Source: Daejeonella rubra (GTDB lineage: Bacteria; Bacteroidota; Bacteroidia; Sphingobacteriales; Sphingobacteriaceae). From it: a DNA stretch of 50,112 nt. Shown piece after piece: positions 1 to 9,764 of the stretch. The translations under genes were made by a program, and so were the position numbers. Below the pieces are notes generated by a model. The model had not been told where the DNA came from. It saw only the letters and a program-made list of their open reading frames with translations, and did no database searches. Each line of letters opens with the position of its first letter. The stretch's first letter is position 1. The stretch spans positions 1 to 50,112 of the forward strand of contig NZ_FNHH01000029.1 of the NCBI RefSeq assembly GCF_900103545.1. Reading direction: 5' to 3'.

Positions 1-81
1 AATAAGTACACTGTTTATCAAGAACTTAAATTAAAAACAGGAAAAAAGAAAGCTAAAAGAGAGGTCTTAGGCAGGTCTTAG
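1..81 (+). CDS. Possible C-terminal end of a gene cut by the window edge
   Basis: Frame 1 is open from the first base to a TAG at 79-81 and would encode a lysine-rich tail of 26 residues ending in VLGRS. The basic ending resembles many Bacteroidota C-termini, but nothing in it identifies a family. An open stretch this short can occur by chance, so this is a weak call that depends on the sequence to the left of the window. Confidence 0.25.
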   Translation, partial: NKYTVYQELKLKTGKKKAKREVLGRS

Positions 82-447
82 ATTCGTTTGGTGTATAGCC
101 ATTTTACGTTCAGTTGCTATTAAAACGGGGTTTTGGTCAGCTCTGATTGTCCAATACAAAAGTTCTTTGCCCCCCTCCGGAATAATTCCGGAAATGTTAG
201 TTAAGATCAGGAGCATTTACAATCATTTTTTTCTCTTTAGGCTGAAAATATGATTAGTCCACAAATTTGAACCTGATCCTATCCTAAATACAACTTTGGA
301 AATCTAACCCAAACTACATTTAATATAAATTAACTTCTTCTTTGTCTGCAAGATACTTCCTTGAAGGTATGGTAAATGAATGGGAGCCGGGGATTACTTC
401 TGATATTCTTTGTGCATTTCAAATGCTTTTTTTTAATAACATATGTT
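82..447. other. Gene-free stretch with a small palindrome
   Basis: No confident gene is seen. A 17-bp palindrome, TCCGGAAT-A-ATTCCGGA, lies at 176-192. A minus-strand frame from ATG at 216 to TAA at 67 would give 49 residues (it contains GGKELLYWTIRADQ), but it has no clear ribosome binding site and overlaps the possible plus-strand tail at 1-81. It may be a remnant or chance. Confidence 0.4.
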
Positions 448-1887
448 TTACAGGGCAATATCTATATTGAATACATCTTTAAGAGACTGTTTTGCAGCAC
501 GATAGCCGCACATACCATGTACCCCACCACCGGGAGGAGTTGAGGAAGAACAAATATAAATGCCCTTAGCAGATGTACGATATGGGGAAGTTCGAAGAGC
601 AGGTCTGGTAAATAGCTGCCCCATATCGATCACCCCTCCATTGATATCTCCACCGATATAATTAGGGTTATAAACTTCGATCTCTTTGGTATTCATGGTA
701 TGCTTTGCCAGAATAAGGTCTCTGAACCCGGGAGCAAATCGTTCCACTTGTTTCTCAATAGCAGCAGTCATATCCTTTTCTGATCCGTTAGGTACATGGC
801 AATAGCCCCATGCTGTATGTTTGCCTTGAGGAGCACGGGATGGATCAACGATACTTTGCTGTGCCATTAAGACAAATGGCTTTTCGGGATGCTTTCCTTT
901 GGAAGTCATCTGTTCCCCTCCTGCAATTTCTTCGAAGGTATTCCCGAGATGAACGGTGCCTGCTCTGAGACACCCTGATGCAGTAAAAGGAATTGGACCA
1001 TCTAAAGCCCAGTCTATTTTAAACACCCCCATCCCATAACGGTAGCGTTTTAACTGCCATTTATAAATTGATGAAAAGTGCTCTCCTGCAATTTCCAATA
1101 TTTGTTTTGGAGTAAGATCAAATAGTAAGGTTCGTGATGATGGGATGTCAGACATTGACTTTACATGAGCACCTGTTTCTATCTTTCCGCCAATTGAAAT
1201 AAAATAAGAAGCAAGTGCTTGTGCAATATTTTTTGATCCCCCCTTTGGTACAGGCCATCCTTTTGCATGTCCGGTTGCCAGTAGAACTAGTCCGGCAGCA
1301 GCAGAAGTACTGTTCGACAATGATTGCATAGAATGAGCAGCCATACCCGCCCAAAGTCCTTTGGCCTCCTTAGATTTAAATCTTTTAGCTAAAAAAGAAG
1401 CTGATTTCAGGGCATTCAACCCAAAAGAAACCATAGCTAATGGATACTTTGGATAATGGAGAGGCGCTAAAATATCCGGAGCTAAATCAGTCCAGTTTCT
1501 AACTAATGGGGCAAGAAGTTCAAGGTAAGATTCTGTGTCAATTCCGAGCTTACTAGCAGTCTCTTCTACAGACCCCTTTAAAACTGCTTCTGTTCCACCA
1601 TCAAAAGGATGAGCAGCAGCAATTTCCGGATAGATAAATTCCAATCCGAATTGCTCCAATGGCAGGGAATTAAAAAAGGGCGATCCGGCTGCAAGAGGAT
1701 GAATTGCTGAGCAAACATCATGTATAAAACCTGGCAATGTAAGTTCTTCTGATCGAAGTCCACCTCCGATTGTTTGCTTTGCCTCAAGTATTAATACAGT
1801 TAACCCGGCCTGTTGTAATGTAATAGCAGCAGAAAGACCGTTGGGTCCTGAGCCAATAACAACTGCATCATATTCCGGATTTTTCAA
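448..1887 (-). CDS. FAD-dependent oxidoreductase, phytoene dehydrogenase-like (PYROXD2/CrtI superfamily)
   Basis: The 479-residue protein opens with a Rossmann dinucleotide-binding motif, AVVIGSGPNGLSAA (residues 9-22), followed by LILEAKQTIGGG, where the acidic residue normally contacts the FAD ribose. The C-terminus has the second flavin-contact region GIYICSSSTPPGGGVHGMCG. This arrangement is that of the NAD(P)/FAD amine-oxidase fold used by phytoene desaturases and PYROXD2. No carotenoid genes (crtB, crtY, crtZ) lie nearby, so a carotenoid role should not be assumed and the substrate is unknown. There is no signal peptide. The gene stands alone, divergent from the DinB gene, with about 150 bp between them. 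The family call is firm; the reaction is open. Confidence 0.85.
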   Translation of the reverse strand: MKNPEYDAVVIGSGPNGLSAAITLQQAGLTVLILEAKQTIGGGLRSEELTLPGFIHDVCSAIHPLAAGSPFFNSLPLEQFGLEFIYPEIAAAHPFDGGTEAVLKGSVEETASKLGIDTESYLELLAPLVRNWTDLAPDILAPLHYPKYPLAMVSFGLNALKSASFLAKRFKSKEAKGLWAGMAAHSMQSLSNSTSAAAGLVLLATGHAKGWPVPKGGSKNIAQALASYFISIGGKIETGAHVKSMSDIPSSRTLLFDLTPKQILEIAGEHFSSIYKWQLKRYRYGMGVFKIDWALDGPIPFTASGCLRAGTVHLGNTFEEIAGGEQMTSKGKHPEKPFVLMAQQSIVDPSRAPQGKHTAWGYCHVPNGSEKDMTAAIEKQVERFAPGFRDLILAKHTMNTKEIEVYNPNYIGGDINGGVIDMGQLFTRPALRTSPYRTSAKGIYICSSSTPPGGGVHGMCGYRAAKQSLKDVFNIDIAL

Positions 1888-2041
1888 TGAAAATTTATTT
1901 AAGGCTGAATATCATCATTCTCATTTGAAAGGAGTAATGAATTCTTTGCAAAATGAATAAATGAAATTGACAGTTAAATGTTAGAATATAAATTAATGTA
2001 TTTCCGTGTGAATCTTTAATTTCACACCAAAATTCATCAAC

Positions 2042-2500
2042 ATGAACAAGCAAATCGATAACATAAGAAAAACAAGATTGATAATTCTGGAACTTATCAA
2101 TGATTTAAGTCCGGAACAACTAAACCAGATCCCTGAAGGATTTAACAATAATATTATCTGGAACCTGGGGCACCTGATCGCAGCGCAAGAAGGTGTGTTT
2201 TACCTGCGTGGAGGCTTGCCATTAAATTTAGATCAGAAATTTTTCGATTCATTTAAAAATGGGTCCAGACCGGATCATGAATTCAGTACAGAAGAAATCG
2301 AATCAATCAAAACACTGCTCATTACTTCCCTGGAACGAGTAGATGCCGATTTAAAAATAGATGCTTTCAATAATTATCAAAGCTGGAAGACCCGGTTTAA
2401 TGTTGAGATCAGTTCGATTGAGGATGCATTGAACTTTATTCCATTCCATGAAGGCCTGCATATTGGTTGTATGATGGCTTATAAGAAAATGATCATATAA
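2042..2500 (+). CDS. DinB family protein (DinB_2-like four-helix metal-binding domain)
   Basis: This 152-residue protein matches the small DinB/YfiT superfamily, four-helix bundles that bind a divalent metal through three histidines. The likely ligands are visible: the His in WNLGHLIAAQEG (about residue 48) and the pair in FHEGLHIG near the C-terminus. The length suits one domain. In the family, some members are thiol-dependent transferases (bacillithiol or mycothiol S-transferases) and many are uncharacterised. A YpdA-like reductase further along (39.5 kb) hints that this organism may use bacillithiol, but a link is only inference. The ATG at 2042 is the only reasonable start. Confidence 0.85.
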   Translation: MNKQIDNIRKTRLIILELINDLSPEQLNQIPEGFNNNIIWNLGHLIAAQEGVFYLRGGLPLNLDQKFFDSFKNGSRPDHEFSTEEIESIKTLLITSLERVDADLKIDAFNNYQSWKTRFNVEISSIEDALNFIPFHEGLHIGCMMAYKKMII

Positions 2501-2550
2501 TCTATTAGTTTACAGGCAATTAATAAGGTGATAAATTGAATTTTACAAGA

Positions 2551-3786
2551 TTATTCTCTATTAGTATCCCCATTATCAAACTTTTCCGGCGCTAACTCAT
2601 TCTCTACATTGAATTTTTTATTGGTAAAAATTAGCCCCAGCATCATGATCAGGCCCGATCCTAGAATAACAAAAGATAGAACGCCCTCATTGAATTTATC
2701 GGTAGCAAGATGGATTGGAATACTGTAAAAAAGAATAATTGTTATTAAACCACGTGGAGCAATAAACAGTTCAGGAAAAATATTCGTCTTGGATATAAAG
2801 CGTAAAAAAACATAACGGAGTAATAATATAACCAATATAACGAGGGTGCCTGTCAGAACAACCGGCTTTAAAACAATTAGTGAAATATCAATACTGTATC
2901 CAAACAAAAGGAAAAAGAAGGTCCGTATGAGGAAGGCAAGCTCAGCGGTCATGGTTTTTAGTTCAATATTAACTTCCAAAAGCTTTTCAGGATGAAGATA
3001 ATCTTTTAACCAACCCCTGAGATATGGTTCAACATTATTAAGTACCAGGCCAAAAACCAGAATAAAAAACAAAGATGGCAGATGCAATTGCTTTGAAAGT
3101 GAATAAACCAGGATCAAAATCGAAAGGATAAGAAAAACTTTTATGTGCCCTTTCAGATATTTAAAAAGCAACAATACAAAAAGTGTACATATAATGGATA
3201 TTACACAGATCAGCACCAGATTTCCCAAAAAAGTGCCAACCGTCATAATGGAAAGCAATTCATTTGAGATCACGTAGTTGAATAGCATGATTCCAATAAT
3301 ATCAGAGAAACTGGATTCATAAATAATAAAATCTTTCTTATTGGGCTCCAGTTTATTGACACTTGGAATGGCAATAGCACTACTGATCACTCCCATTGCA
3401 ACCGCATAAGGTAATGCTTGCTTAAAAGACATATCTAATGTAAATCCAAGGATAAAAGCAATTGCGATAGTAGTTGAAAACAACATCAGGATAGCTGCCA
3501 GCAGTGATCTTTTGATCAGCTGTCGCTTATCAGGAGTAATCTTAAGATCAAGTGATCCTTCTAAAACTATGAGTATCAATCCTACAACTCCCAGTAATTC
3601 AAGGACAGTTCTGGAAACAGGGAAAACAAATTGAAAGTAATCACCAATGATCTTAAATAAAATTCCGCAACTGATCAGTAATATAACAGAAGGAACCTTT
3701 AAGCGATCTGAGATTATATTAAAAAGGTAGGACATGATCACCAGGATACACAGAACGATCAGTATATAATAAGTATCAAAAATCAT
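2551..3786 (-). CDS. Cation:proton antiporter (CPA family Na+/H+ exchanger)
   Basis: The 411-residue protein is almost entirely hydrophobic, with roughly 11-13 predicted membrane spans and a short charged C-terminal tail. The order of segments, with an N-terminal span followed by LKVPSVILLISCGILF and a central YESSFSDIIGIMLFN, is that of the monovalent cation:proton antiporter fold. The Asp in the central motif sits where the ion-binding aspartate of the CPA1 'ND' or CPA2 'DD' pair lies; here the preceding residue is Ser, so subfamily and ion are uncertain. There is no C-terminal TrkA/RCK domain. It faces the DinB gene convergently across 50 bp with no strong terminator visible. Confidence 0.85.
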   Translation of the reverse strand: MIFDTYYILIVLCILVIMSYLFNIISDRLKVPSVILLISCGILFKIIGDYFQFVFPVSRTVLELLGVVGLILIVLEGSLDLKITPDKRQLIKRSLLAAILMLFSTTIAIAFILGFTLDMSFKQALPYAVAMGVISSAIAIPSVNKLEPNKKDFIIYESSFSDIIGIMLFNYVISNELLSIMTVGTFLGNLVLICVISIICTLFVLLLFKYLKGHIKVFLILSILILVYSLSKQLHLPSLFFILVFGLVLNNVEPYLRGWLKDYLHPEKLLEVNIELKTMTAELAFLIRTFFFLLFGYSIDISLIVLKPVVLTGTLVILVILLLRYVFLRFISKTNIFPELFIAPRGLITIILFYSIPIHLATDKFNEGVLSFVILGSGLIMMLGLIFTNKKFNVENELAPEKFDNGDTNRE

Positions 3787-3900
3787 GAATATTCAGGTGT
3801 TAAAATGGGAGATATTTGCTAAAATAGCAAAACGGATCCATGAAGAATTAAAAATCTATCTTACCTGATTAGTTTTTCTGAATACAGAACTCTTAAAATT

Positions 3901-4770
3901 CTATTTCTTATACTTTAGTTGAGCAGGAAGAGAATCCAGAGCGAAATATTTATGATCAACTATCTTTCCCTTAACGTTTACAATCCTGAAACCAGAACTG
4001 TCTGCACCTAAGGGTCTGCCGACCGGCCCCGTAGTGATCATTTCCATATCACCCGATTTGCCATAGGCATTACGATGATAATGTCCTGCAAAAACCTGTT
4101 TAACGCCATATTTTTTGAAAAGTTCAAGGTATATTTTACGTCGCTCCGTGTTGATATTAAAATACTCATCAGCTTCATTTGCATCCCTAAGAAACAAGGA
4201 ATGATGCATAAATACCATGATATTCTTTGCATTTGATTTTTTTGCATCCTCAAGTACTTCAATCAACCATTCCAACTGGTCTGCAGCTTCAGCAGGTGCC
4301 AGCGAAGGATCTTTGATCAGGGATGAATTTATTACGATACCAAAAATATTTCCTGAACGAAAAGTGTAGCGATCACTTCCAAAATGTTGTTTATATAGAG
4401 CCAAACTTGCTATTGTGGGTATATTTTCTACATCATGGTTACCAGATACACTATAAATTTTAATAGATGGATCTAATTTAGCCGATATCCTTTTGTATTC
4501 GCTGATCTGTGGCAGATCACCCGGTTTATTAACCAGATCACCACAAACAACAACAAATGAGGGCTTCAATCTGTTTGTTTCCGCAATCGCCTTTTCATAA
4601 TTTACAGTTTCCCTGCTGAATTCTTTATTCGCATTAAAAAATCCAAACTGCGTGTCAGCCATCTGAAAGAAGGTTAGCTTATTTGCAGTTTGTAAAGAAG
4701 AGCATCCTGTACTCACAACTAAAAGCAGAATAATGAAGAATTTATTAAGGTTTGAAACGTCTCTGATCAT
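3901..4770 (-). CDS. Calcineurin-like metallophosphoesterase, predicted lipoprotein
   Basis: The 289-residue protein begins with a hydrophobic signal ending in VVSTGCSS, a lipobox with Cys at residue 23, so it is likely lipidated and periplasmic. The metallophosphatase metal motifs occur in order: ADTQFG, VVCGDLVNKP (GD), VSGNHD (GNH[DE]), FMHHSLF and FAGHYH (GHxH). All metal ligands except a canonical first D-x-H are present; here the first block reads D-T-Q, so one histidine ligand is replaced by Gln. The substrate cannot be told. A second phosphoesterase starts 105 bp away in the opposite direction, so the two may share a control region. Confidence 0.88.
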   Translation of the reverse strand: MIRDVSNLNKFFIILLLVVSTGCSSLQTANKLTFFQMADTQFGFFNANKEFSRETVNYEKAIAETNRLKPSFVVVCGDLVNKPGDLPQISEYKRISAKLDPSIKIYSVSGNHDVENIPTIASLALYKQHFGSDRYTFRSGNIFGIVINSSLIKDPSLAPAEAADQLEWLIEVLEDAKKSNAKNIMVFMHHSLFLRDANEADEYFNINTERRKIYLELFKKYGVKQVFAGHYHRNAYGKSGDMEMITTGPVGRPLGADSSGFRIVNVKGKIVDHKYFALDSLPAQLKYKK

Positions 4771-4850
4771 TTATTAAATATCCTCAAAAAGATGAGTTTA
4801 CCAAAAAAAAATGCATGATCATATTGTTAAATCGATACTACTTTAATAAT

Positions 4851-4858
4851 TAGCTTTG
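4851..4858 (+). promoter_or_regulatory. Candidate -7 box (TAGCTTTG) of the second phosphoesterase gene
   Basis: TAGCTTTG fits the Bacteroidota -7 consensus TAnnTTTG and lies 17 bp before the ATG at 4876. The nearest TTG upstream (4824-4826) is 24 bases away, wider than the usual 19-21, so only the -7 part is convincing. Confidence 0.4.
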
Positions 4859-4875
4859 GGTACAAAAATCATTTC

Positions 4876-5889
4876 ATGAAAATCAACTATACAGCCATAC
4901 TCCTTAGCATCTTACTTTTTATACTTTTCAGTTCATTTAATTTCAAAAGTAGTGCTTCATTTCAAGATGAACCTGCAGGTAAAAACAACCGGAAAGCTAA
5001 GGTGCTGAAGATATGTGTTATATCTGATCTAAATTCAAGCTATGGTTCTACAAGTTATAGTGATGATGTAAAAGCAGTTATTAGTCAGTTGGACTTAATA
5101 AAACCCGATATCATACTCTGTGCAGGTGATATGGTTGCAGGGCAAAAGGCTTCTTTAAGCGAAGAAAATATCAATGCTATGTGGGATAGCTTTAAAACAA
5201 CAGTACTAGATCCTGTCCGAAAGTTAAATATACCTTTTGGCTTTACCGTTGGAAACCATGATGCCTCTCCTACCTACCTGACAGACCGTAAATTATCTCA
5301 AAAATTCTGGAAGGACAATATCGAAGCTACGGGATTAGATTTTGTTGATTCAAGTCATTATCCTTTTTATTATAGCTATATCAAAAACAATGTTTTTTTC
5401 ATAAGCTGGGACGCTGCAGGTGCCAAAATTGATCCGGAAGTGTACGACTGGATGAAAAAACAGCTGAATGAAAAACTTGCAAAAAAAGCGAGTTTGAGAA
5501 TCCTGATTGGGCATTTACCCCTTTATGCTATTGTAGATAGTAAGAACAAAGCGGGGGAAGTAAATTCAGACCCGGAAGCGGCCCTAAGTTTTTTTAATAA
5601 AAATGGCATTGACCTCTATATCAGCGGACATCAGCATGCATTCTATCCAGCGGTAAAAGATGGTATACGATTTTTGAATGCAGGTTGTATTGGCGATGGA
5701 CCAAGAAAACTGATTGGGAATACTACTGAGGCAGTTAAAACCTATACACTGATCGAAGTGCCGAAACGTAAACCGGAAAAATTCAGCTATAAAACTTATA
5801 TCCCAAATACTAAGGCTGAGATTGACTTAAAAAGCCTTCCTGATTCCATTATTGGATTTAATGGCATATCCATTAAGGAAAAATATTGA
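4876..5889 (+). CDS. Calcineurin-like metallophosphoesterase, exported
   Basis: The 337-residue protein has an N-terminal hydrophobic segment (about residues 5-24) that acts as a signal peptide or anchor. The phosphatase core has the expected blocks: ICVISDLNSSYG, LCAGDMVAG, FTVGNHD, ILIGHLPLYA and YISGHQHAFY. As in its divergent neighbour, the first block lacks the usual D-x-H (it reads D-L-N), while the GD, GNHD, GH and GHxH ligands are present. Such proteins act as periplasmic phosphodiesterases or phosphatases; the substrate is unknown. Sequence between motifs differs from the neighbour, so the two are not a recent duplication. Confidence 0.87.
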   Translation: MKINYTAILLSILLFILFSSFNFKSSASFQDEPAGKNNRKAKVLKICVISDLNSSYGSTSYSDDVKAVISQLDLIKPDIILCAGDMVAGQKASLSEENINAMWDSFKTTVLDPVRKLNIPFGFTVGNHDASPTYLTDRKLSQKFWKDNIEATGLDFVDSSHYPFYYSYIKNNVFFISWDAAGAKIDPEVYDWMKKQLNEKLAKKASLRILIGHLPLYAIVDSKNKAGEVNSDPEAALSFFNKNGIDLYISGHQHAFYPAVKDGIRFLNAGCIGDGPRKLIGNTTEAVKTYTLIEVPKRKPEKFSYKTYIPNTKAEIDLKSLPDSIIGFNGISIKEKY

Positions 5890-6178
5890 TTATTAAGTAT
5901 TTATGTTAATTATTTGAATTTTTAATTGATATATAATCTTGTTGAAATAAGCACATATTACTTTATAGAATTGTTATTATTCAGTAACAAATCTTTTATT
6001 ATAGCGTTAATTGAATTGCTCTTGCCTGCAAATTCCTAACTTGCAACAACTAATCAATTGTACCAAAATGAAACCATCCTGATTTTGCTAAAACCCGCAG
6101 GGCTATGATTATAAAATCATGATCACCCTGCCTACCGTCAGGCTGGTTCATCACCAATAAAAAATTAAATAAAAACAG

Positions 6179-7357
6179 ATGAAAGAAGTTTATATTATAT
6201 CAGCAGTAAGAACTCCTATTGGAAGTTTCGGAGGTTCTTTGTCTGCACTTACAGCAAGTCAGCTGGGCGCTACTGCCATTAAAGCTGCCGTTGAACGTGC
6301 AGGTATTGACCCGGGACAAGTTCAGGAAGTGTTTATGGGTAATGTGCTGTCGGCAAATATCGGGCAGGCTCCAGCAACTCAGGCAGCAAAATTTGCAGGG
6401 CTTCCGGATATTCCTGCCACTACGATAAATAAAGTATGTGCATCAGGCACAAAAGCAATTATGTTCGCTGCACAAAGTATTGCAATGGGACAAAATGATA
6501 TTGTTATTGCAGGAGGAATGGAAAGCATGAGTAATGTTCCCTATTACCTGGATAAGGCCAGAAATGGTTATCGGCTAGGCGATGGAAAGATCATTGATGG
6601 CCTGGTAAAGGATGGCCTTTGGGATGTTTATAATGACTACCATATGGGATCGGCAGCTGAACTATGCGCTACAGATTGCAATATTAGCCGTGAAGACCAG
6701 GATGCTTATGCAATAGAATCCTATAAAAGGTCTCAGGCTTCACAGGCAGAAGGCAAATTCAAAAATGAGATCACTCCGGTTGAAATAAAAGACAGAAAAG
6801 GTGAAATAAGTCTCATTGAGAATGATGAAGAGGTTAATGCCGTTAAATTTGATAAGATTTCTTCATTAAAAACCGTTTTCAAAAAGGACGGGACTGTAAC
6901 TGCAGCCAATGCATCTACACTAAACGATGGTGCTGCAGCTCTGGTTTTAATGAGTAAAGAAAAAGCAGATGAACTTGGTTTAAAGCCATTGGCCAGGATC
7001 ATATCTTATGCAGATGCTCAGCAGGCACCTGAATGGTTTACCACCACTCCGTCTAAAGCTATTCCTATTGCTTTAGAACGCGGAGGAATACAAGCCGGTG
7101 ATGTAGATTATTATGAGATCAATGAAGCTTTTTCAGTTGTATCGCTGGCAAATAACAGAATCTTAAAGCTTGATCCCTCTAAAGTAAATGTTAATGGCGG
7201 TGCCGTTTCACTAGGACATCCTCTTGGCGCATCCGGCGCAAGAATAGTTGTTACACTAATCAATGTCCTTAAACAAAATAACGCAAAAATAGGGGTTGCA
7301 GCAATTTGTAATGGCGGTGGTGGAGCAAGTGCTATGGTCATTGAAAACCTTCAATAA
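6179..7357 (+). CDS. Acetyl-CoA C-acetyltransferase (thiolase II)
   Basis: The 392-residue length is typical of biosynthetic/degradative thiolases. The catalytic residues are all visible: the acyl-accepting Cys87 in NKVCASGTK, His347 in GGAVSLGHPLGASGAR, and Cys377 in CNGGGGASAM; the NEAFSV motif that binds the substrate is also present. It condenses two acetyl-CoA to acetoacetyl-CoA or cleaves 3-ketoacyl-CoA. No other beta-oxidation or butyrate genes are adjacent, so direction and pathway are unknown. The next gene begins 6 bp after its stop and is probably co-transcribed. About 290 bp upstream is free of genes and holds the likely promoter. Confidence 0.95.
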   Translation: MKEVYIISAVRTPIGSFGGSLSALTASQLGATAIKAAVERAGIDPGQVQEVFMGNVLSANIGQAPATQAAKFAGLPDIPATTINKVCASGTKAIMFAAQSIAMGQNDIVIAGGMESMSNVPYYLDKARNGYRLGDGKIIDGLVKDGLWDVYNDYHMGSAAELCATDCNISREDQDAYAIESYKRSQASQAEGKFKNEITPVEIKDRKGEISLIENDEEVNAVKFDKISSLKTVFKKDGTVTAANASTLNDGAAALVLMSKEKADELGLKPLARIISYADAQQAPEWFTTTPSKAIPIALERGGIQAGDVDYYEINEAFSVVSLANNRILKLDPSKVNVNGGAVSLGHPLGASGARIVVTLINVLKQNNAKIGVAAICNGGGGASAMVIENLQ

Positions 7358-7363
7358 AAGCAC

Positions 7364-8266
7364 ATGAAGCAAGTATTTCTGATCGGTGGCCTTCTCCTTT
7401 TAATTCTGACAAAAGCAGAAGGCCAGCCTTCAGGCAATAAAAACCAGCAGCAGCTAATGGCATTTCAGGATAGTCTGAAAGAGCTTAGCTATAAAATGGT
7501 GAATGACAGTATTGAGCCTGAACGCTATAATGCAAGTTATAAACTGATTAAAACTCTTGTAACTGCCTTAAAAACACCTTATTCTTTTAATTTTCCTTTT
7601 GATTCAGTAAAAGCAATTTCCATTCAGTCGTCATCAGATAAAAGGTTCCGGATTTTCAGTTGGCATGTAATGAATAATGATGGCAGCTACCGATATTATG
7701 GAACAGTACAGATGAATAAGCCTGATGGTAGGCTTGAATTGTTTCCATTGATTGATTATACTCCTGCCTTTAAAAGTCCATCTGATAGTACTACAAGCAA
7801 TGACAGATGGTACGGTGCTCAGTATTACAGGATAATTTCAGTATTGAACAATGTTCCAATCCCCTATTATGTGCTACTTGGATGGAAAGGAAATACGGTT
7901 AAATCAACAAAGAAGGTGATCGAAATTCTCTATTTCAAGGATGGGAAGGCACATTTTGGCATGCCTGTATTTGATGGAGACCAGGATAATCCAGGAAAAA
8001 AGCGGATAATTTTTGAATATGACCGAAGAGCTTCCATGGTTTTGAATTATGAGCCTTCTACCAATACGATCGTTTTTGACCATCTGGCTCCCCCTGATCC
8101 GAAACTGAAAGGGAGGTTTGAACTTTATGGACCTGATTTTTCTTATGATGGTTTTAAACTTCAAAATGGCAGATGGAAATTTGTACCGGACCTTGAATTA
8201 AAGAATGATTCAACAGATCAGGATGATAATTTCAATGACCCGAAAAAGATGAATCAGAAGTTTTAA
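7364..8266 (+). CDS. Exported protein of unknown function
   Basis: The 300-residue protein has a clear cleavable signal peptide (hydrophobic residues 4-16, cleavage probably after AEG). The mature part has no motif that I recognise; it is rich in aromatic residues and beta-strand-like stretches (for example YYVLLGWKGN and AHFGMPVFDGD) and ends in a very acidic, Asp/Asn-rich tail. This fits a soluble periplasmic or surface protein. It starts 6 bp after the thiolase stop and is probably translated from the same transcript, though an enzymatic link to the cytoplasmic thiolase is hard to imagine. No function is proposed. Confidence 0.8.
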   Translation: MKQVFLIGGLLLLILTKAEGQPSGNKNQQQLMAFQDSLKELSYKMVNDSIEPERYNASYKLIKTLVTALKTPYSFNFPFDSVKAISIQSSSDKRFRIFSWHVMNNDGSYRYYGTVQMNKPDGRLELFPLIDYTPAFKSPSDSTTSNDRWYGAQYYRIISVLNNVPIPYYVLLGWKGNTVKSTKKVIEILYFKDGKAHFGMPVFDGDQDNPGKKRIIFEYDRRASMVLNYEPSTNTIVFDHLAPPDPKLKGRFELYGPDFSYDGFKLQNGRWKFVPDLELKNDSTDQDDNFNDPKKMNQKF

Positions 8267-8381
8267 GCTGTAGGTAATATTTGTAAGTCTGAATCTCAGT
8301 CAAGCGAATATTTAACAGGCCTGAACAAACAACCAGTAAAACGTAACTCAACACAGATATAGGCATGCAGAACCTTGATGC

Positions 8382-9632
8382 CTAAGGCGACACTGCCTGC
8401 ATCATCAAACCACAAACATAGGCTCCGTAAGTACCTATAACATAGCCAAAAACAGCTAATAATACCCCAATGGGAGCTAGTGAAGGATGAAAGGCACTGG
8501 CAATTACAGGTGCAGATGCTGGACCTCCGATATTAGCCATACTGCCAACTGCAAGGAAAAAGAATGGAGTTTTAGTAAGCTTGGCAACAATAAAAATCAC
8601 AATAATATGTATCAGGATCCATACCAATCCAACGATAAGTACACCCGGTTTATTAAAAATAGCCATGATATTCATTTGCATGCCTATAGTTGCGATCAAT
8701 ACATACAATAATACGCTTCCAATTCTTGAAGCCCCTGCTCCTTCAAGATTCCTGAGTCTGGTAAAGGAGAGCACCATGCCTAAAGTCGTAGCTATAATTA
8801 CAAGCCAGAAAAAACCGGAAGTAAGACTAAATGCGCTCAGATAAGGTGCATTAATAGTTATCCAGGGCGCAATATTATCTGCCCCAAAGTGGGCAATTCC
8901 AGTTACGCCAAAGCCAATTCCAAGTATCAGTATGATATCTTCCATTTTAGGAATCCTCATTATACTTAGCTGATATGCTTCGATTTTATCTTTTATTTCT
9001 GTAACCGATTGATCATCAGCTTTTAAAAATCTATTTATCAGAACATTTTTACCTGCTCCAAAAAGCAACAAAGCCATCCACAGATAAGAAATAAACACAT
9101 CAAGGGCAACCATAGCAGAAAAGAGATCGGGACTAGGCTTAAATATCTCATACATTGCTGCCTGATTCGCACCTCCCCCAATCCAGGTTCCGGCGACCGT
9201 ACTCAATCCTCTCCAAACCTCTTCAGCACCTTCACCACCTACAATTTCAGGTGCAAACAGCGAAACAAGAAAAACTGCTGCAGGCCCGCCAAGCATTATA
9301 CTGATCGAGGCTGTGATAAACATTAATCCCGCTTTTTTTCTTAATTTCCATATCTCCCTTAAATCAAGACTTAATGTAAACAATACCAGACTGGCAGGTA
9401 ACAGGTACCTGGATGCCATGGTATAAAGCGATGAAGTTGTACCCGAAATAATCCCCATTGAATTTAATAGACCAGGAAGGAAATAGCACAGAAGTATAGG
9501 CGGAATAACAGTATATAGCTTTTTAAAAAAAACAATATTGCTTTCTGATGTCCAGAAGACCAATCCAAGAATACCCATTAGGATTCCTAACACAACAGCA
9601 TCATTCGTTATCAGGGCAGTCTGTTCAATCAT
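8382..9632 (-). CDS. DUF819 (YjcL-like) integral membrane protein
   Basis: The 416-residue protein has about 11-12 hydrophobic spans. The glycine-rich segments GTWIGGGANQAAMYEIF and SMANIGGPASAPVIA are the recognisable signatures of the DUF819 family, whose two halves resemble each other as in inverted-repeat transporters. Members are often placed near peptidases or peptide transporters; here a POT peptide transporter starts 132 bp away in the opposite direction. The transported substrate is not established for the family. It faces the exported-protein gene convergently with 115 bp between and no strong terminator. Confidence 0.85.
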   Translation of the reverse strand: MIEQTALITNDAVVLGILMGILGLVFWTSESNIVFFKKLYTVIPPILLCYFLPGLLNSMGIISGTTSSLYTMASRYLLPASLVLFTLSLDLREIWKLRKKAGLMFITASISIMLGGPAAVFLVSLFAPEIVGGEGAEEVWRGLSTVAGTWIGGGANQAAMYEIFKPSPDLFSAMVALDVFISYLWMALLLFGAGKNVLINRFLKADDQSVTEIKDKIEAYQLSIMRIPKMEDIILILGIGFGVTGIAHFGADNIAPWITINAPYLSAFSLTSGFFWLVIIATTLGMVLSFTRLRNLEGAGASRIGSVLLYVLIATIGMQMNIMAIFNKPGVLIVGLVWILIHIIVIFIVAKLTKTPFFFLAVGSMANIGGPASAPVIASAFHPSLAPIGVLLAVFGYVIGTYGAYVCGLMMQAVSP

Positions 9633-9764
9633 TTAAGAAGATTTTAACATTAAGAATATATAAAGCATCAATTTTAGTAAAATTTAATTATAATTGAACT
9701 TTTTACTTCTTTTTAACATTTAAGAAGTAACAAAAGCTAACCAATCAATTATCAATTAAATTAT

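Noticed and set aside
67..216. 49-residue minus-strand frame near the left edge
   Set aside because: It reads plausibly as protein but has no clear ribosome binding site, overlaps another open tail and matches no family I know, so it is only mentioned.
448..1887. Carotenoid biosynthesis gene crtI
   Set aside because: The fold fits, but no other crt gene is present and the C-terminus resembles the wider PYROXD2-like group.
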